Source of the DNA: Bacteroidales bacterium | GTDB taxonomy: Bacteria > Bacteroidota > Bacteroidia > Bacteroidales > Prolixibacteraceae | NCBI GenBank assembly: GCA_031285325.1 | Contig: JAITWJ010000009.1 | Coordinates: forward strand, 1-47,437 | Direction: 5' to 3' | DNA: 47,437 bases | Part shown: one piece after another, positions 17,739-25,972 of the stretch | Layout: each line of letters begins with the position of its first letter | Numbering within the stretch: position 1 is the first letter of the stretch | Program-made: the position numbers and the translations under genes | Notes under the pieces: model-generated | Seen by the model: only the letters and a program-made list of their open reading frames with translations | What the model was told of the DNA's origin: nothing | The model's database searches: none

Positions 17739-18725
17739 TTAAGTGCCTAATTTTTCTTCAATAATCATGGATATTACATCTGATAATTTCAATCCCATAG
17801 CCGAAACCTGTTGTGGAATAAAACTTGTTTCCGTCATGCCCGGCGTAGTGTTTACTTCGAGGAAATAAAATTTGTCATTTTTCAGTATATAGTCAATTCG
17901 GCAAATGCCTGAGCATCCGCAATAACTGTATATATCCAAACTGAGTTGCTGACATTTTTTTGAAAGGTTTTCAGTGATGCGCGCTGGTGTAATTTCTTCT
18001 GCCGCGCCGATACTGTATTTGGCTTCGTAATCGAAAAATTCATTTTTAGGAAGTATTTCAGTTACGGGAAATACAAGTTCTTTATTTTTAAATTTAACTA
18101 AACCGCAGGTAAATTCCGTTCCTTCAATAAATTCTTCAATTAACGCATCGTTGCTTTCTTGCCACGCATTTTTTACTGCGTTACTGATTTCGGCTTTGGT
18201 TTTCACTTTTGTAATTCCGAAACTTGAACCACCGGCATTAGGTTTCACAAAAACAGGAAGGCCGAGTTTTTCTACTATTTCAGCAGTATTTATTTTTTCT
18301 CCTTTTGAGATTTTTATTGATTTGGCCATTTTAACGCCGAAATTCTTAAGGTATTTGCTGCAAAACCACTTGTTAAATGTTAGAGATGAAGAAAACACGT
18401 TGCATGATGAATAACTTACCTTGAGCAGTTCGAGGTAACCCTGTAAAGTGCCGTCTTCGCCGGGAGTTCCATGTATGGTAATGTAAGCGAAATCGAAAAT
18501 TATTTTTTCACCGTTTAATATAAAGCTAAAATCAGCCTTGTTAATGTCTGCGATTTTCGTGTCGTCTTGAACAACAATCCATTCTTTGCCTCTCATTTGG
18601 ATAAGCCACGGTGTGTATTTTGAATTATCGATAGCATTAAAAACGTTTTTTCCACTTTTAACCGACACTGCATATTCTGATGAATCGCCGCCTGAAATTA
18701 CTGCTATATTTGGTTTTTTAGTCAT
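17739..18725 (-). CDS. ddl: D-alanine--D-alanine ligase
   Basis: ATP-dependent joining of two D-alanines for the peptidoglycan stem peptide. ATP-grasp motifs: HGTPGEDGTLQGYLELL (about 92-108), PNAGGSSFGITKV, IEEFIEGTEFTCG, RIDYILKND and the Mg-binding FLEVNTTPGMTE near the C-terminus. 328 aa is normal. The start overlaps the rluD stop by eight bases (18718-18725), so it is the third gene of a PASTA protein, rluD, ddl operon, a grouping conserved in Bacteroidota. Confidence 0.95.
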   Translation of the reverse strand: MTKKPNIAVISGGDSSEYAVSVKSGKNVFNAIDNSKYTPWLIQMRGKEWIVVQDDTKIADINKADFSFILNGEKIIFDFAYITIHGTPGEDGTLQGYLELLKVSYSSCNVFSSSLTFNKWFCSKYLKNFGVKMAKSIKISKGEKINTAEIVEKLGLPVFVKPNAGGSSFGITKVKTKAEISNAVKNAWQESNDALIEEFIEGTEFTCGLVKFKNKELVFPVTEILPKNEFFDYEAKYSIGAAEEITPARITENLSKKCQQLSLDIYSYCGCSGICRIDYILKNDKFYFLEVNTTPGMTETSFIPQQVSAMGLKLSDVISMIIEEKLGT

Positions 18726-19758
18726 TTCTGTTTGCTATATAGTTTTCCCATTTTTCAATTACTGTTGACATGTCTTCGGGCAGATCCGAATCAAACTGCA
18801 TAAAATTACCGGTTACCGGATGCACAAAACCAAGTGTTTTTGCATGAAGTGCCTGGCGCGGCAATATTTTAAAACAATTTTGTATGAACTGCTTGTATTT
18901 TGTATAAGTTGTACCTTTAAGTATTTTGTCTCCTCCATAGTTTGCATCGTTGAAAAGTGGATGATTGATATATTTCATGTGAACCCTGATCTGATGTGTA
19001 CGGCCTGTTTCAAGCCGGCATTCAATAAGAGATACATAACCTATACGCTTTAAAACCTTATAGTGTGTTACTGCATGTTTGCCGTATTCGCCTTCGGGAA
19101 AAACAGTAAAAACCTGTCTGTTTTTTAAACTTCGCCCGATGTTTCCTGTAATTGTACCTTCATTTTCCTGAATGTTACCCCAAATTAATGCATGGTAAAG
19201 CCGTTTGGATGTTTTTTCGAAAAACTGCAAAGCCAGCTTGTTTCTTGACTGTTCTGTTTTAGCTACAACCAGCATGCCCGATGTGTCTTTATCGATGCGG
19301 TGAACTAACCCCGGACGGGAATCTTGGCTGTTGAATAGTGGTAAATCGCGGAAATACCATGCCAGTGCATTAACAAGCGTGCCTGTGTAATTTCCATGTC
19401 CGGGATGTACTACAAGTCCCGCCTGTTTATTTACGACTATCAGGTGTTCGTCTTCATAAACAATATCAAGTGGTATTTCTTCCGGTATGATTTTCAGTTC
19501 GTGTTTAGGATAATCCATCACTATGCTGATTTCGTCGAATGGTTTCACCCTGTAATTTGATTTTACGGGAATGTTATTTACCAATATATTGCCGGCTTCG
19601 GCAGCGGTTTGCAAACGGCTTCTTGAAGCGTTGTTGATTCGATTAGAAAGAAATTTGTCGATACGGAGCAACGACTGGCCTGGGTCAACAGTAAGGTGGT
19701 AATGTTCAAACATATCACCTTCTTCCAGTTCTTCATCTTCCTCTACATAATCTTCCAT
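18718..19758 (-). CDS. rluD: RluA/RluD-family pseudouridine synthase
   Basis: Isomerises uridine to pseudouridine, most likely in 23S rRNA helix 69 if it is a true RluD. An S4 RNA-binding domain occupies about residues 28-90 (RIDKFLSNRINNASRSRLQ). The catalytic domain follows with GLVHRIDKDTSGMLVVAKT (catalytic Asp in the RIDKDTSG motif), KRLYHALIWG and LETGRTHQIRVHMKYINHPL. An acidic N-terminal extension (YVEEDEELEEGD) precedes the S4 domain. The length is 346 aa. It lies two bases downstream of the PASTA gene. Confidence 0.92.
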   Translation of the reverse strand: MEDYVEEDEELEEGDMFEHYHLTVDPGQSLLRIDKFLSNRINNASRSRLQTAAEAGNILVNNIPVKSNYRVKPFDEISIVMDYPKHELKIIPEEIPLDIVYEDEHLIVVNKQAGLVVHPGHGNYTGTLVNALAWYFRDLPLFNSQDSRPGLVHRIDKDTSGMLVVAKTEQSRNKLALQFFEKTSKRLYHALIWGNIQENEGTITGNIGRSLKNRQVFTVFPEGEYGKHAVTHYKVLKRIGYVSLIECRLETGRTHQIRVHMKYINHPLFNDANYGGDKILKGTTYTKYKQFIQNCFKILPRQALHAKTLGFVHPVTGNFMQFDSDLPEDMSTVIEKWENYIANRND

Positions 19759-19760
19759 AA

Positions 19761-20576
19761 TTAAAAATTGATTGGGCTTGGTTCTTCTACTGGCTGAAAT
19801 TTTGATGAATCAACAGAAACCCAAATATCAACAGAAGATCCGGTATATACATTAAGTGTCATGCTTGGCGATGGAGTTTGCCTCCAAATTCGTGCATTCA
19901 AAGAGTCTTCATTTGTTGTAATTGAAGAGTCGTACATAATTGTGCCCATGTTTAACATGTAACGTACCAGGTAATCTTGCGCTTCTTCTTGTGTAAAACC
20001 TGTTAAATCGGGAAGAGGCACTTCTGAATTACCATACATACGGCCAACAATCAAATCTACTGAGTCTCCTTTGTAAAGCAATTCGCCGGGGTATATTTCA
20101 TGTAAACCTGTTCTGACTTTTAATACCAAATCGTTGTATTCGGAAGGTTCATAGGTAATTTGCCCGATTTTCAGACCGCTGTTTTCGGCCCATACTATTG
20201 CCTGACGGACAGAGATGTTTGTCAATTGCGGTAGAGTTACCTGCTCGGGCATTTTAGAATTTATTATAAGTGATATAACACGGTTTTCTTTAATTCTGAA
20301 TCCTGCTTCGGGAAACTGATCGACAACTACTCCCGGAGCATCATCGTTTGAATAAACTGAATCAACAATTTCAACCATAACATTCAGATTTTTCGCCATG
20401 TTTAAGACTTCCTGTTCTGCAATGCCGGAAAAATCGGGCACAGGATACGAAACACCGTGATGGGTGTAAATTTTTAAAGCCTGCATGGTAAAGAATATAA
20501 GAACAACAATTAAAATAACTGCGGCTCCGAGGTGTTTCAGGAATATACGGCTCTTAATAAATTCTTTAAGACTCAT
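19761..20576 (-). CDS. Membrane-anchored protein with three PASTA domains
   Basis: A short cytoplasmic N-terminus and one transmembrane helix (about 17-33, AAVILIVVLIFFTMQAL) are followed by three PASTA repeats (about 42-108, 112-180, 187-258), seen by the recurring patterns VPDFSGI-EQEVLNMAKN, LPQLTNISVRQAIVWAENSGL and LPDLTGFTQEEAQDYL. PASTA domains bind peptidoglycan fragments or act as spacers. There is no kinase or transpeptidase domain. It heads the rluD/ddl operon, and ddl makes a peptidoglycan precursor, so a cell-wall role is plausible. Confidence 0.88.
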   Translation of the reverse strand: MSLKEFIKSRIFLKHLGAAVILIVVLIFFTMQALKIYTHHGVSYPVPDFSGIAEQEVLNMAKNLNVMVEIVDSVYSNDDAPGVVVDQFPEAGFRIKENRVISLIINSKMPEQVTLPQLTNISVRQAIVWAENSGLKIGQITYEPSEYNDLVLKVRTGLHEIYPGELLYKGDSVDLIVGRMYGNSEVPLPDLTGFTQEEAQDYLVRYMLNMGTIMYDSSITTNEDSLNARIWRQTPSPSMTLNVYTGSSVDIWVSVDSSKFQPVEEPSPINF

Positions 20577-20602
20577 GTTTTTTACATCATTTAAACGAAC
20601 TG

Positions 20603-20610
20603 CAAAAATA
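20603..20610 (-). promoter_or_regulatory. -7 box for the PASTA/rluD/ddl operon
   Basis: CAAAAATA on the plus strand reads TATTTTTG on the minus strand, an exact TAnnTTTG, 27 bases before the PASTA start codon. A -33 box is not evident. Confidence 0.4.
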
Positions 20611-20697
20611 CATTAAATATGGTATGCTCTGATTTATTAACAGTTTTTATGCATACAAATTTTAAATTAGTTGTTGCGTTCTTAAAAATAAAATAAA

Positions 20698-21040
20698 CTT
20701 AGAAACTGTTTCTAATTTGCCAAATAAGTTTTTGAAACTTTCCATGCCTGTACACAGTAGTTTTCGGGAACTTCCGCTACCCTCGCGCAGTAGTGCGCGG
20801 CACTTTCGGGAAGTTCCGCTACCTTGTTCGAGCCCTCGGAGATACTTTCGGGAGTTTCCGCCACCTTGTGCAAGACCTCGGGGAACCTTTCGGGAGTTTC
20901 CGCTACCTTGTGCAAGACCTCGGGGAACCTTTCGGGAGTTTCCGCTACCTTGTTCGAACCCTCGGAGATACTTTCGGAAGTTTCCGCTGCATGTTTCGAG
21001 GGGTAAAAGATTTATCAGGTAAATTCAAAACAGTTTTTTA
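20698..21040. mobile_element. 343-bp insertion-like element with about 38-bp inverted ends and a 42-bp repeat array
   Basis: CTTAGAAACTGTTTCTAA (20698-20715) faces its inverted partner ATTCAAAACAGTTTTTTA (21023-21040). Inward of these, TTGCCAAATAAGTTTTT (20716-20732) matches the complement of 21006-21022 (TTACCTGATAAATCTTT) without gaps at most positions. The same inner sequence occurs inside the right end of the 10531-12072 element. There is no coding capacity for a transposase. I infer a small non-autonomous element of the same family. Confidence 0.5.
20762..21001. repeat. Six tandem 42-bp GC-rich units
   Basis: Units begin TTTCGG at 20762, 20804, 20846, 20888, 20930 and 20972, always 42 bases apart; units 4 and 5 are nearly identical. 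A shorter degenerate unit precedes at about 20731. The consensus opens CTTTCGGGAGTTTCCGCTAC. Because 42 is a multiple of three, both strands stay open (minus strand 14-residue repeat KVAETPE...), but the only starts are TTG and the frame stops at the array edges, so I treat it as non-coding. Confidence 0.85.
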
Positions 21041-21195
21041 TAAAGATTTTAACCTACAACTGACAAAATGGCTCAAAAGTGGTTTGCAACTCATGTCGCA
21101 AGTATAAAAGATGGCGAAAAGCGAGAGTAATGAATTATGGTTTTGATAAGATAGGTGTAATTAATAAACTAAAATTTCTTGTAAAAGGCCTATAA
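21041..21195. other. Spacer between the repeat element and the SulP gene end
   Basis: AT-rich, no gene and no strong terminator seen for the minus-strand SulP gene. Confidence 0.4.
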
Positions 21196-22845
21196 TTATT
21201 GCTTTTTTAATGATTCGGCATATTTCAGAGCATATTCGAGCGCATTATCAAATAAACTGAAAATGCATTCATCTCCTACCATATCAACAATTTTCGATTT
21301 ATGCAAATCTTCATTTACCTTTTCGTTTACTCCCGACAATATCATTTTTATTCCTGAATCTTTTAAAATTCTCAAGGCATCACTTAAATTATGTAATCCG
21401 GTAGCATCAACAAACGGAACGTGCCTCATTCTTATAATCATTACTTTGCTCTTTAGTCCCATAGATTTTAAGACTTCACAATATTGCTTGGCAGAGGCAA
21501 AAAACAGAGGGCCGCTTATTTCGTAAATACCTATTTCTTTTGGCAATTTAGAATAATCTTCAATAATATCGGTATCTACAACTGCCGGAATGGTTTTGCC
21601 CATGTCGGCCATTCGTTTCATAAAAAGCAGGGCTGAAAGAACAACGCCAACCTCAATTGCAACAGTCAAATCAACCAGTACTGTAAGTAAAAATGTGGAT
21701 AATAAAACTATGATATCAAAAACAAAACCTTTTAGAATTGAACGAAAGGTGCGCCACTCACTCATATTGTAAGCTACAACTATTAAAATTCCGGCCAGGC
21801 ACGACATGGGTATCAGCCTAACCCATTGTGCAAAAAACAACATTATCAGTAATAAAACTATGGCATGGGTTATTCCGGCTATTGGAGTACGGCCGCCGTT
21901 TTTAACATTAGTGGCTGTGCGGGCAATTGCACCTGTTGCAGGTATGCCTCCAAAAAATGGGGTAACAATGTTGGCAATACCCTGCCCTATGAGTTCAGTG
22001 TTTGAGCGGTGGTGTCCGCCAATCATTCCATCAGCTACAACAGCAGATAACAACGACTCAATTGCGCCAAGCAAAGCTATGGTTATGGCCGGCTGAAAAT
22101 AATATCCTAAGTTAGAAATGTCTATTTTAGGGAAACTGAATTGAATAGAGTTTGGTATTTCTCCAAAAAAAGATTCAATAGTAGTTACAGGTAGCTTGAA
22201 AAACTGAACAGCAAGTGTTGTAAGCAGAATTGCAATAAGAGAACCCGGTATTTTTTTTATGTAATTTTTTGAAAATATTACAACCAGAATTGTAACAAAG
22301 GTAATTATTACCGCATAAATATTAAATGAGTGCAAGTTGTTGAAATAAACTATCCATTTCTCGATGAAACCACTCGGTAACGATTCAATGTCAAGCCCAA
22401 AAGCATCTCTTATTTGAGTTGAAAAAATTACAAGCGCTATCCCGCTGGTAAAACCAACAATCAGAGGATAGGGAAAATATTTAAGCAATGAACCCAATTT
22501 CAGTAACCCGAAAACAATTAAAAAAATACCCGCCAAAATTGTAGAAACCAGTAATCCGTCGAAACCATACTGATTAATTATGCTGTAAATTATAACAATA
22601 AATGCCCCGGTAGGACCGCCAATCTGAACACGGCTACCACCAAACACCGATATAATAATACCGGCAACAATAGCAGTTACTAATCCTTTCTCGGGCGAAA
22701 CTCCAGATGCAACTGCAAAAGCAACAGCCAGAGGAAGGGCAACAACCCCTACAACAATTCCGGCCATTAAATCCGAAGAAAATTGCTTGCTTGAATAACC
22801 TTTCTTTAAAATACTAAAAAACTTTGGGTTGAATATATTTTCCAC
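21196..22845 (-). CDS. SulP-family anion transporter with STAS domain
   Basis: Inner-membrane secondary transporter of the SLC26/SulP family, taking up sulfate, bicarbonate or another anion. About eleven to twelve hydrophobic segments span residues 30-420, with the sequence GVVALPLAVAFAVASG near the start and GGIPATGAIARTATNVKNGGRTP in the middle. A cytoplasmic STAS domain ends the protein (about 440-545, FVDATGLHNLSDAL). The frame can be opened by a TTG at 22872, but that TTG overlaps the -7 box, so I place the start at GTG 22845 (reading MENIFNPKFF). The substrate is not determined by sequence. Confidence 0.88.
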   Translation of the reverse strand: MENIFNPKFFSILKKGYSSKQFSSDLMAGIVVGVVALPLAVAFAVASGVSPEKGLVTAIVAGIIISVFGGSRVQIGGPTGAFIVIIYSIINQYGFDGLLVSTILAGIFLIVFGLLKLGSLLKYFPYPLIVGFTSGIALVIFSTQIRDAFGLDIESLPSGFIEKWIVYFNNLHSFNIYAVIITFVTILVVIFSKNYIKKIPGSLIAILLTTLAVQFFKLPVTTIESFFGEIPNSIQFSFPKIDISNLGYYFQPAITIALLGAIESLLSAVVADGMIGGHHRSNTELIGQGIANIVTPFFGGIPATGAIARTATNVKNGGRTPIAGITHAIVLLLIMLFFAQWVRLIPMSCLAGILIVVAYNMSEWRTFRSILKGFVFDIIVLLSTFLLTVLVDLTVAIEVGVVLSALLFMKRMADMGKTIPAVVDTDIIEDYSKLPKEIGIYEISGPLFFASAKQYCEVLKSMGLKSKVMIIRMRHVPFVDATGLHNLSDALRILKDSGIKMILSGVNEKVNEDLHKSKIVDMVGDECIFSLFDNALEYALKYAESLKKQ

Positions 22846-22869
22846 AATATTCTTTTTTAATTCGACGCG

Positions 22870-22877
22870 CAAAAGTA
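22870..22877 (-). promoter_or_regulatory. -7 box for the SulP transporter
   Basis: CAAAAGTA on the plus strand reads TACTTTTG on the minus strand, an exact TAnnTTTG. It sits 25 bases upstream of the GTG start and overlaps the alternative TTG start, ruling that start out if the box is used. Confidence 0.45.
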
Positions 22878-22969
22878 ATTGTAAATGAATGCAGTGATTC
22901 TGTGGAAGTCTGTTTTTTGCATTTATTAATTAAAATATTAAACTCACATAATTTTCAATGAGTAAAACG

Positions 22970-23000
22970 TTAGAAAAATATCGTGTAAATTTTATCTTTG
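22970..23000 (+). promoter_or_regulatory. Promoter of the Hdr-like operon
   Basis: TATCTTTG at 22993-23000 is an exact -7 box. TTAG at 22970-22973, a one-base variant of the TTTG -33 box, lies 19 bases upstream, the normal spacing. The predicted leader is about 150 bases. Confidence 0.55.
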
Positions 23001-23065
23001 ACATTATAAGCCGATATTGAAAAATCAATACAAATCTGTATTATAATTCTTTGCAACAATTATAA

Positions 23066-23097
23066 ATACGTTTAAAAACGTATCGAAAAATACGTTT
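23066..23097. promoter_or_regulatory. Inverted and direct repeats of ATACGTTT in the Hdr leader
   Basis: ATACGTTT (23066-23073) and AAACGTAT (23076-23083) form a perfect 18-bp palindrome with a 2-base centre. A third half-site ATACGTTT follows at 23090-23097. They lie downstream of the predicted start of transcription, so they could be a repressor operator or an RNA hairpin. The regulator is unknown. Confidence 0.4.
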
Positions 23098-23159
23098 ATT
23101 GTCGGTTTCTAATATGAAATAAAATGTAAAAATTTGTAACATAATTCAGACAGTTATTT

Positions 23160-23855
23160 ATGTATTCTGAAATAATTAAAAATTTAAAAACTGATGTTCG
23201 CCTTACCGAAGCGCTTCAAGCCTGTATGAATTGCGGAATATGCACTGCCGTTTGTCCTGCAGCCGAATTTTACGAATACGACCCAAGGAGCATTGCCGTA
23301 TCTGTTCAATCGGAGAACAGGGAAAAAATAATTGATTTGCTCGAAAGCGATACCATATGGTATTGCGGCCAGTGTATGTCGTGTAAAACCCGATGTCCGC
23401 GAAACAACTGTTCCGGCCTAATAATAAGTGTTTTGCGGAAACTTTCACAAGAAACAGGCGCTTTCACAAAAAGCAGGATGGGACGGCAACAATATTTAAT
23501 TCTGAAAACCATTGGCAATAATATCCTGAGTCGTGGATATTGTATCCATCCAACCACCGTTGTACCTGAAACTCATCCCGAACAAGGGCCTGTGTGGAAA
23601 TGGATTTACGAAAACATGCACGATGTTTATGCTGTTGTTGGCGCCAATCTCGACTGTGACGGACCAGGCACAATGCGCAAAATAAACAGCATCGACTTAA
23701 ATGAACTCAACAATATTTTCATAGTAAGCGGTGGAATGAAATTTTTTGATACCATAAACCATTTCAGCAAACTTAAAGCAATTGAAATGGGTATGGTTGA
23801 CGAATACGGGGAGGCCGATATGGAAAAATACACACAGTATTTATTGCAGGAATAA
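23160..23855 (+). CDS. HdrC-like 4Fe-4S protein
   Basis: Two [4Fe-4S] motifs occur near the N-terminus: CMNCGICTAVCP (about residues 22-33) and CGQCMSCKTRCP (about 70-81). This is the plan of heterodisulfide reductase subunit C, which passes electrons between the HdrA flavin and HdrB. The 231-aa protein has a C-terminal extension of about 130 residues with no motif I recognise and no membrane helix. It is the first gene of a five-gene operon; the HdrB-like gene starts ten bases after its stop. Confidence 0.88.
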   Translation: MYSEIIKNLKTDVRLTEALQACMNCGICTAVCPAAEFYEYDPRSIAVSVQSENREKIIDLLESDTIWYCGQCMSCKTRCPRNNCSGLIISVLRKLSQETGAFTKSRMGRQQYLILKTIGNNILSRGYCIHPTTVVPETHPEQGPVWKWIYENMHDVYAVVGANLDCDGPGTMRKINSIDLNELNNIFIVSGGMKFFDTINHFSKLKAIEMGMVDEYGEADMEKYTQYLLQE

Positions 23856-23865
23856 AATTCAAAGT

Positions 23866-24927
23866 ATGGAAATAAAATCAAAAATAAAATGGAGCGAATA
23901 CAATAAGGAAATTGCTGAAGATCATTTCTTTTTTCTGAGGAGCTGCATAAGGCAGAATTTTAATCCCGGTGCAGAAAAAGCATTTATTTCAATTTTGAAA
24001 AACAATCTAAAAAAAGACATTTTTGATGATGCCCGCCACACTACTTGCACCGGAATTGGCTACCATACTGATATTGTTCCTTTCGAAACCATGCAAACCA
24101 TGATTGCCCGCCAGTTTTCACTAATGACTGAAAAAGGCTATAAAAATTGTGCCGTTTCATGCATTACTTCGTTTGGGAGTTACAATGAAATACTTTCAAC
24201 ATGGAAGGAATTTCCCGAAGAACTCGCAAAAACTCGCGATTATTTGAAAAAAGCCACCGGACGCGAATTTGAAATCCCCGAAAATCTTTCCCATGGCTGC
24301 GATATAATATATAAATTCAGAAAGGAAATAGCAGCTCAGTCCAACTATAAGTTAATAAATATAGAAACCGGCGAACCATTAAAAATAGTAGATCATATTG
24401 GATGTCATTATTCAAAAATATTTCCAGAGAAAGGAGTTGGCGGTTTCGAATACTCAAAAGTTCTTACCGAAATGATTCAAGCATGGGGCGGTCAGCCGGT
24501 TGATTACCCTGAACGGCGCCATTGCTGTGGTTTTGGTTTCAGACAGTATCTTGTAAAAAGTAATCGTAGCTATTCCATTTCTAATTCACGTAAAAAATTT
24601 GAAAGCATGGAGCCTTTTAAACCTGATGCTATTATTACAAACTGCCCTGGCTGTAATATGTTCCTCGACCGCTGGCAATACACTCTTGCTCAAATTGAGG
24701 GTAAAACGTACGGTGGCGGAACAAATGGAATCCCCGTTTTTTCTTATGAAGAACTCGCAGGACTAATACTTGGATATGATCCATGGAAATTAGGCCTTCA
24801 GATGCATCAAGTTGATGTTGAACCATTTCTAAAGAAAATAGGTGTACGATATGATCCAGAACTTAAATTTGTTGGAATAAACGGAAAATATATAAATGAA
24901 CCCCTTTTCACCGGATGTTTAAAATAA
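23866..24927 (+). CDS. HdrB-like protein with CCG domains
   Basis: HdrB carries the non-cubane iron-sulfur clusters that reduce disulfides or act as an electron relay. The second cysteine-rich CCG domain is complete: HIGCHYSKIF, then CCGFGF, then NCPGCNMF. The first domain is partial-looking, with TTCTGIGYH and CAVSCITS. No membrane helix; 353 aa. I start it at ATG 23866, since the longer frame from 23782 would overlap the upstream HdrC-like gene. The natural partner is the HdrC-like protein encoded just upstream. Confidence 0.88.
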   Translation: MEIKSKIKWSEYNKEIAEDHFFFLRSCIRQNFNPGAEKAFISILKNNLKKDIFDDARHTTCTGIGYHTDIVPFETMQTMIARQFSLMTEKGYKNCAVSCITSFGSYNEILSTWKEFPEELAKTRDYLKKATGREFEIPENLSHGCDIIYKFRKEIAAQSNYKLINIETGEPLKIVDHIGCHYSKIFPEKGVGGFEYSKVLTEMIQAWGGQPVDYPERRHCCGFGFRQYLVKSNRSYSISNSRKKFESMEPFKPDAIITNCPGCNMFLDRWQYTLAQIEGKTYGGGTNGIPVFSYEELAGLILGYDPWKLGLQMHQVDVEPFLKKIGVRYDPELKFVGINGKYINEPLFTGCLK

Positions 24928-24934
24928 AACAGGT

Positions 24935-25972
24935 ATGATAAAAAATAAACATGTTGCCATTATAGGTGGCGGAATTGCTGGAATGGAAGCTGCTGCTGTT
25001 TTAGCAAAACAAGGCTTAAAGGTTACACTTATTGAAAAAGAGGCAATTACAGGAGGTAAATTGAACGATTGGCATCACCTTTTCCCTGACTTTTTTTCGC
25101 CTAAAACGGTAATTGACAATCTAATTGCCAAAACAAACCACTCCGGTGTAAATGTGGTTTATAATACCGAAATAAGTAAAATTGAAAAACTTAACGGCCG
25201 TTTTGAATTGAGCGATGAGCGCGATACGAAATTTTATTCTGATGCAGTGATTATTGCTTCCGGTTTTCGATTGTTCGATGCAACACTGAAAGAAGAATAT
25301 GGTTATGGCATTTTTGATAATGTTATTACCTCTGTTGATTTTGAAAAATTAATGAAAACCGAAGGTAAATTACTAACGGCACAGAAAACAGAACCCAAAC
25401 GTATTGCAATCATCCACTGTGTGGGTTCGCGCGATGCAAAAACAGGAAATACCTATTGTTCGAAAGTTTGTTGCATTACCGGAATTAAACAGGCTATAGA
25501 AATAAATAAAATTCTTCCCGACAGCGAAATTTACTGTTTTTACATGGATTTACGACTTTACGGGTTGAACTTCGACAGCCTTTACCTGCATGCACAGAAG
25601 CAACATAAAATACAGTTTATTCGCGGCCGTTTATCAGAAATTGCCGAAAGGTTTGATAAAAGTTTGCAGTTAAAAACCGAAGATACTCTTCAGGGGAGAC
25701 CACTCCGAATTAACGTTGATACGGTTATTCTTTTGATTGGTATGGAACCAGGAGCATCTAACAATTTGTTCACAAAAAACAACAAAGTAACCATCGACGA
25801 AAACGGATTTATGAAACCGATAAATATGCACGAAAATCGCAATTCGAGCACACATGATGGTATTTTTCTTGCAGGTACTGTCATTTGTCCCATGGCTGTT
25901 AATGAAAGTATTGAAAATGCAAGAGCAGCAGCTTTTGAAGTTATAAGCTACCTTGAAAAAAATAAACTATGA
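24935..25972 (+). CDS. Short HdrA/QmoA-like FAD protein
   Basis: Rossmann FAD motif AIIGGGIAGMEAA at residues 9-21 and the HdrA cysteine signature HCVGSRD followed by YCSKVCCITGIKQA (about 165-190), which binds a [4Fe-4S] cluster. At 345 aa it lacks the N-terminal and C-terminal ferredoxin domains of full HdrA (about 650 aa) and so resembles QmoA of sulfate reducers. The C-terminus GIFLAGTVICPMAVNESIENARAAA is the second FAD-contact region. It probably carries the flavin of this complex. The stop overlaps the next start by four bases (ATGA). Confidence 0.9.
   Translation: MIKNKHVAIIGGGIAGMEAAAVLAKQGLKVTLIEKEAITGGKLNDWHHLFPDFFSPKTVIDNLIAKTNHSGVNVVYNTEISKIEKLNGRFELSDERDTKFYSDAVIIASGFRLFDATLKEEYGYGIFDNVITSVDFEKLMKTEGKLLTAQKTEPKRIAIIHCVGSRDAKTGNTYCSKVCCITGIKQAIEINKILPDSEIYCFYMDLRLYGLNFDSLYLHAQKQHKIQFIRGRLSEIAERFDKSLQLKTEDTLQGRPLRINVDTVILLIGMEPGASNNLFTKNNKVTIDENGFMKPINMHENRNSSTHDGIFLAGTVICPMAVNESIENARAAAFEVISYLEKNKL

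Noticed and set aside
18718-18725. Eight-base overlap of rluD and ddl as a frameshift
   Set aside because: Both proteins are full length with normal ends; the overlap is ordinary operon packing.
20762-21001. Protein made of 14-residue repeats (minus strand KVAETPE pattern, or plus-strand FREFPLPC pattern)
   Set aside because: Both strands are open only because the period is a multiple of three; the minus-strand frame has TTG starts only, meets stops at the array edge and lacks a promoter.
23011-23030. FNR-like site (TTGAAAAATCAA) upstream of the Hdr operon
   Set aside because: The half-sites are two bases too close compared with TTGAT-N4-ATCAA, and the site lies downstream of the predicted start.
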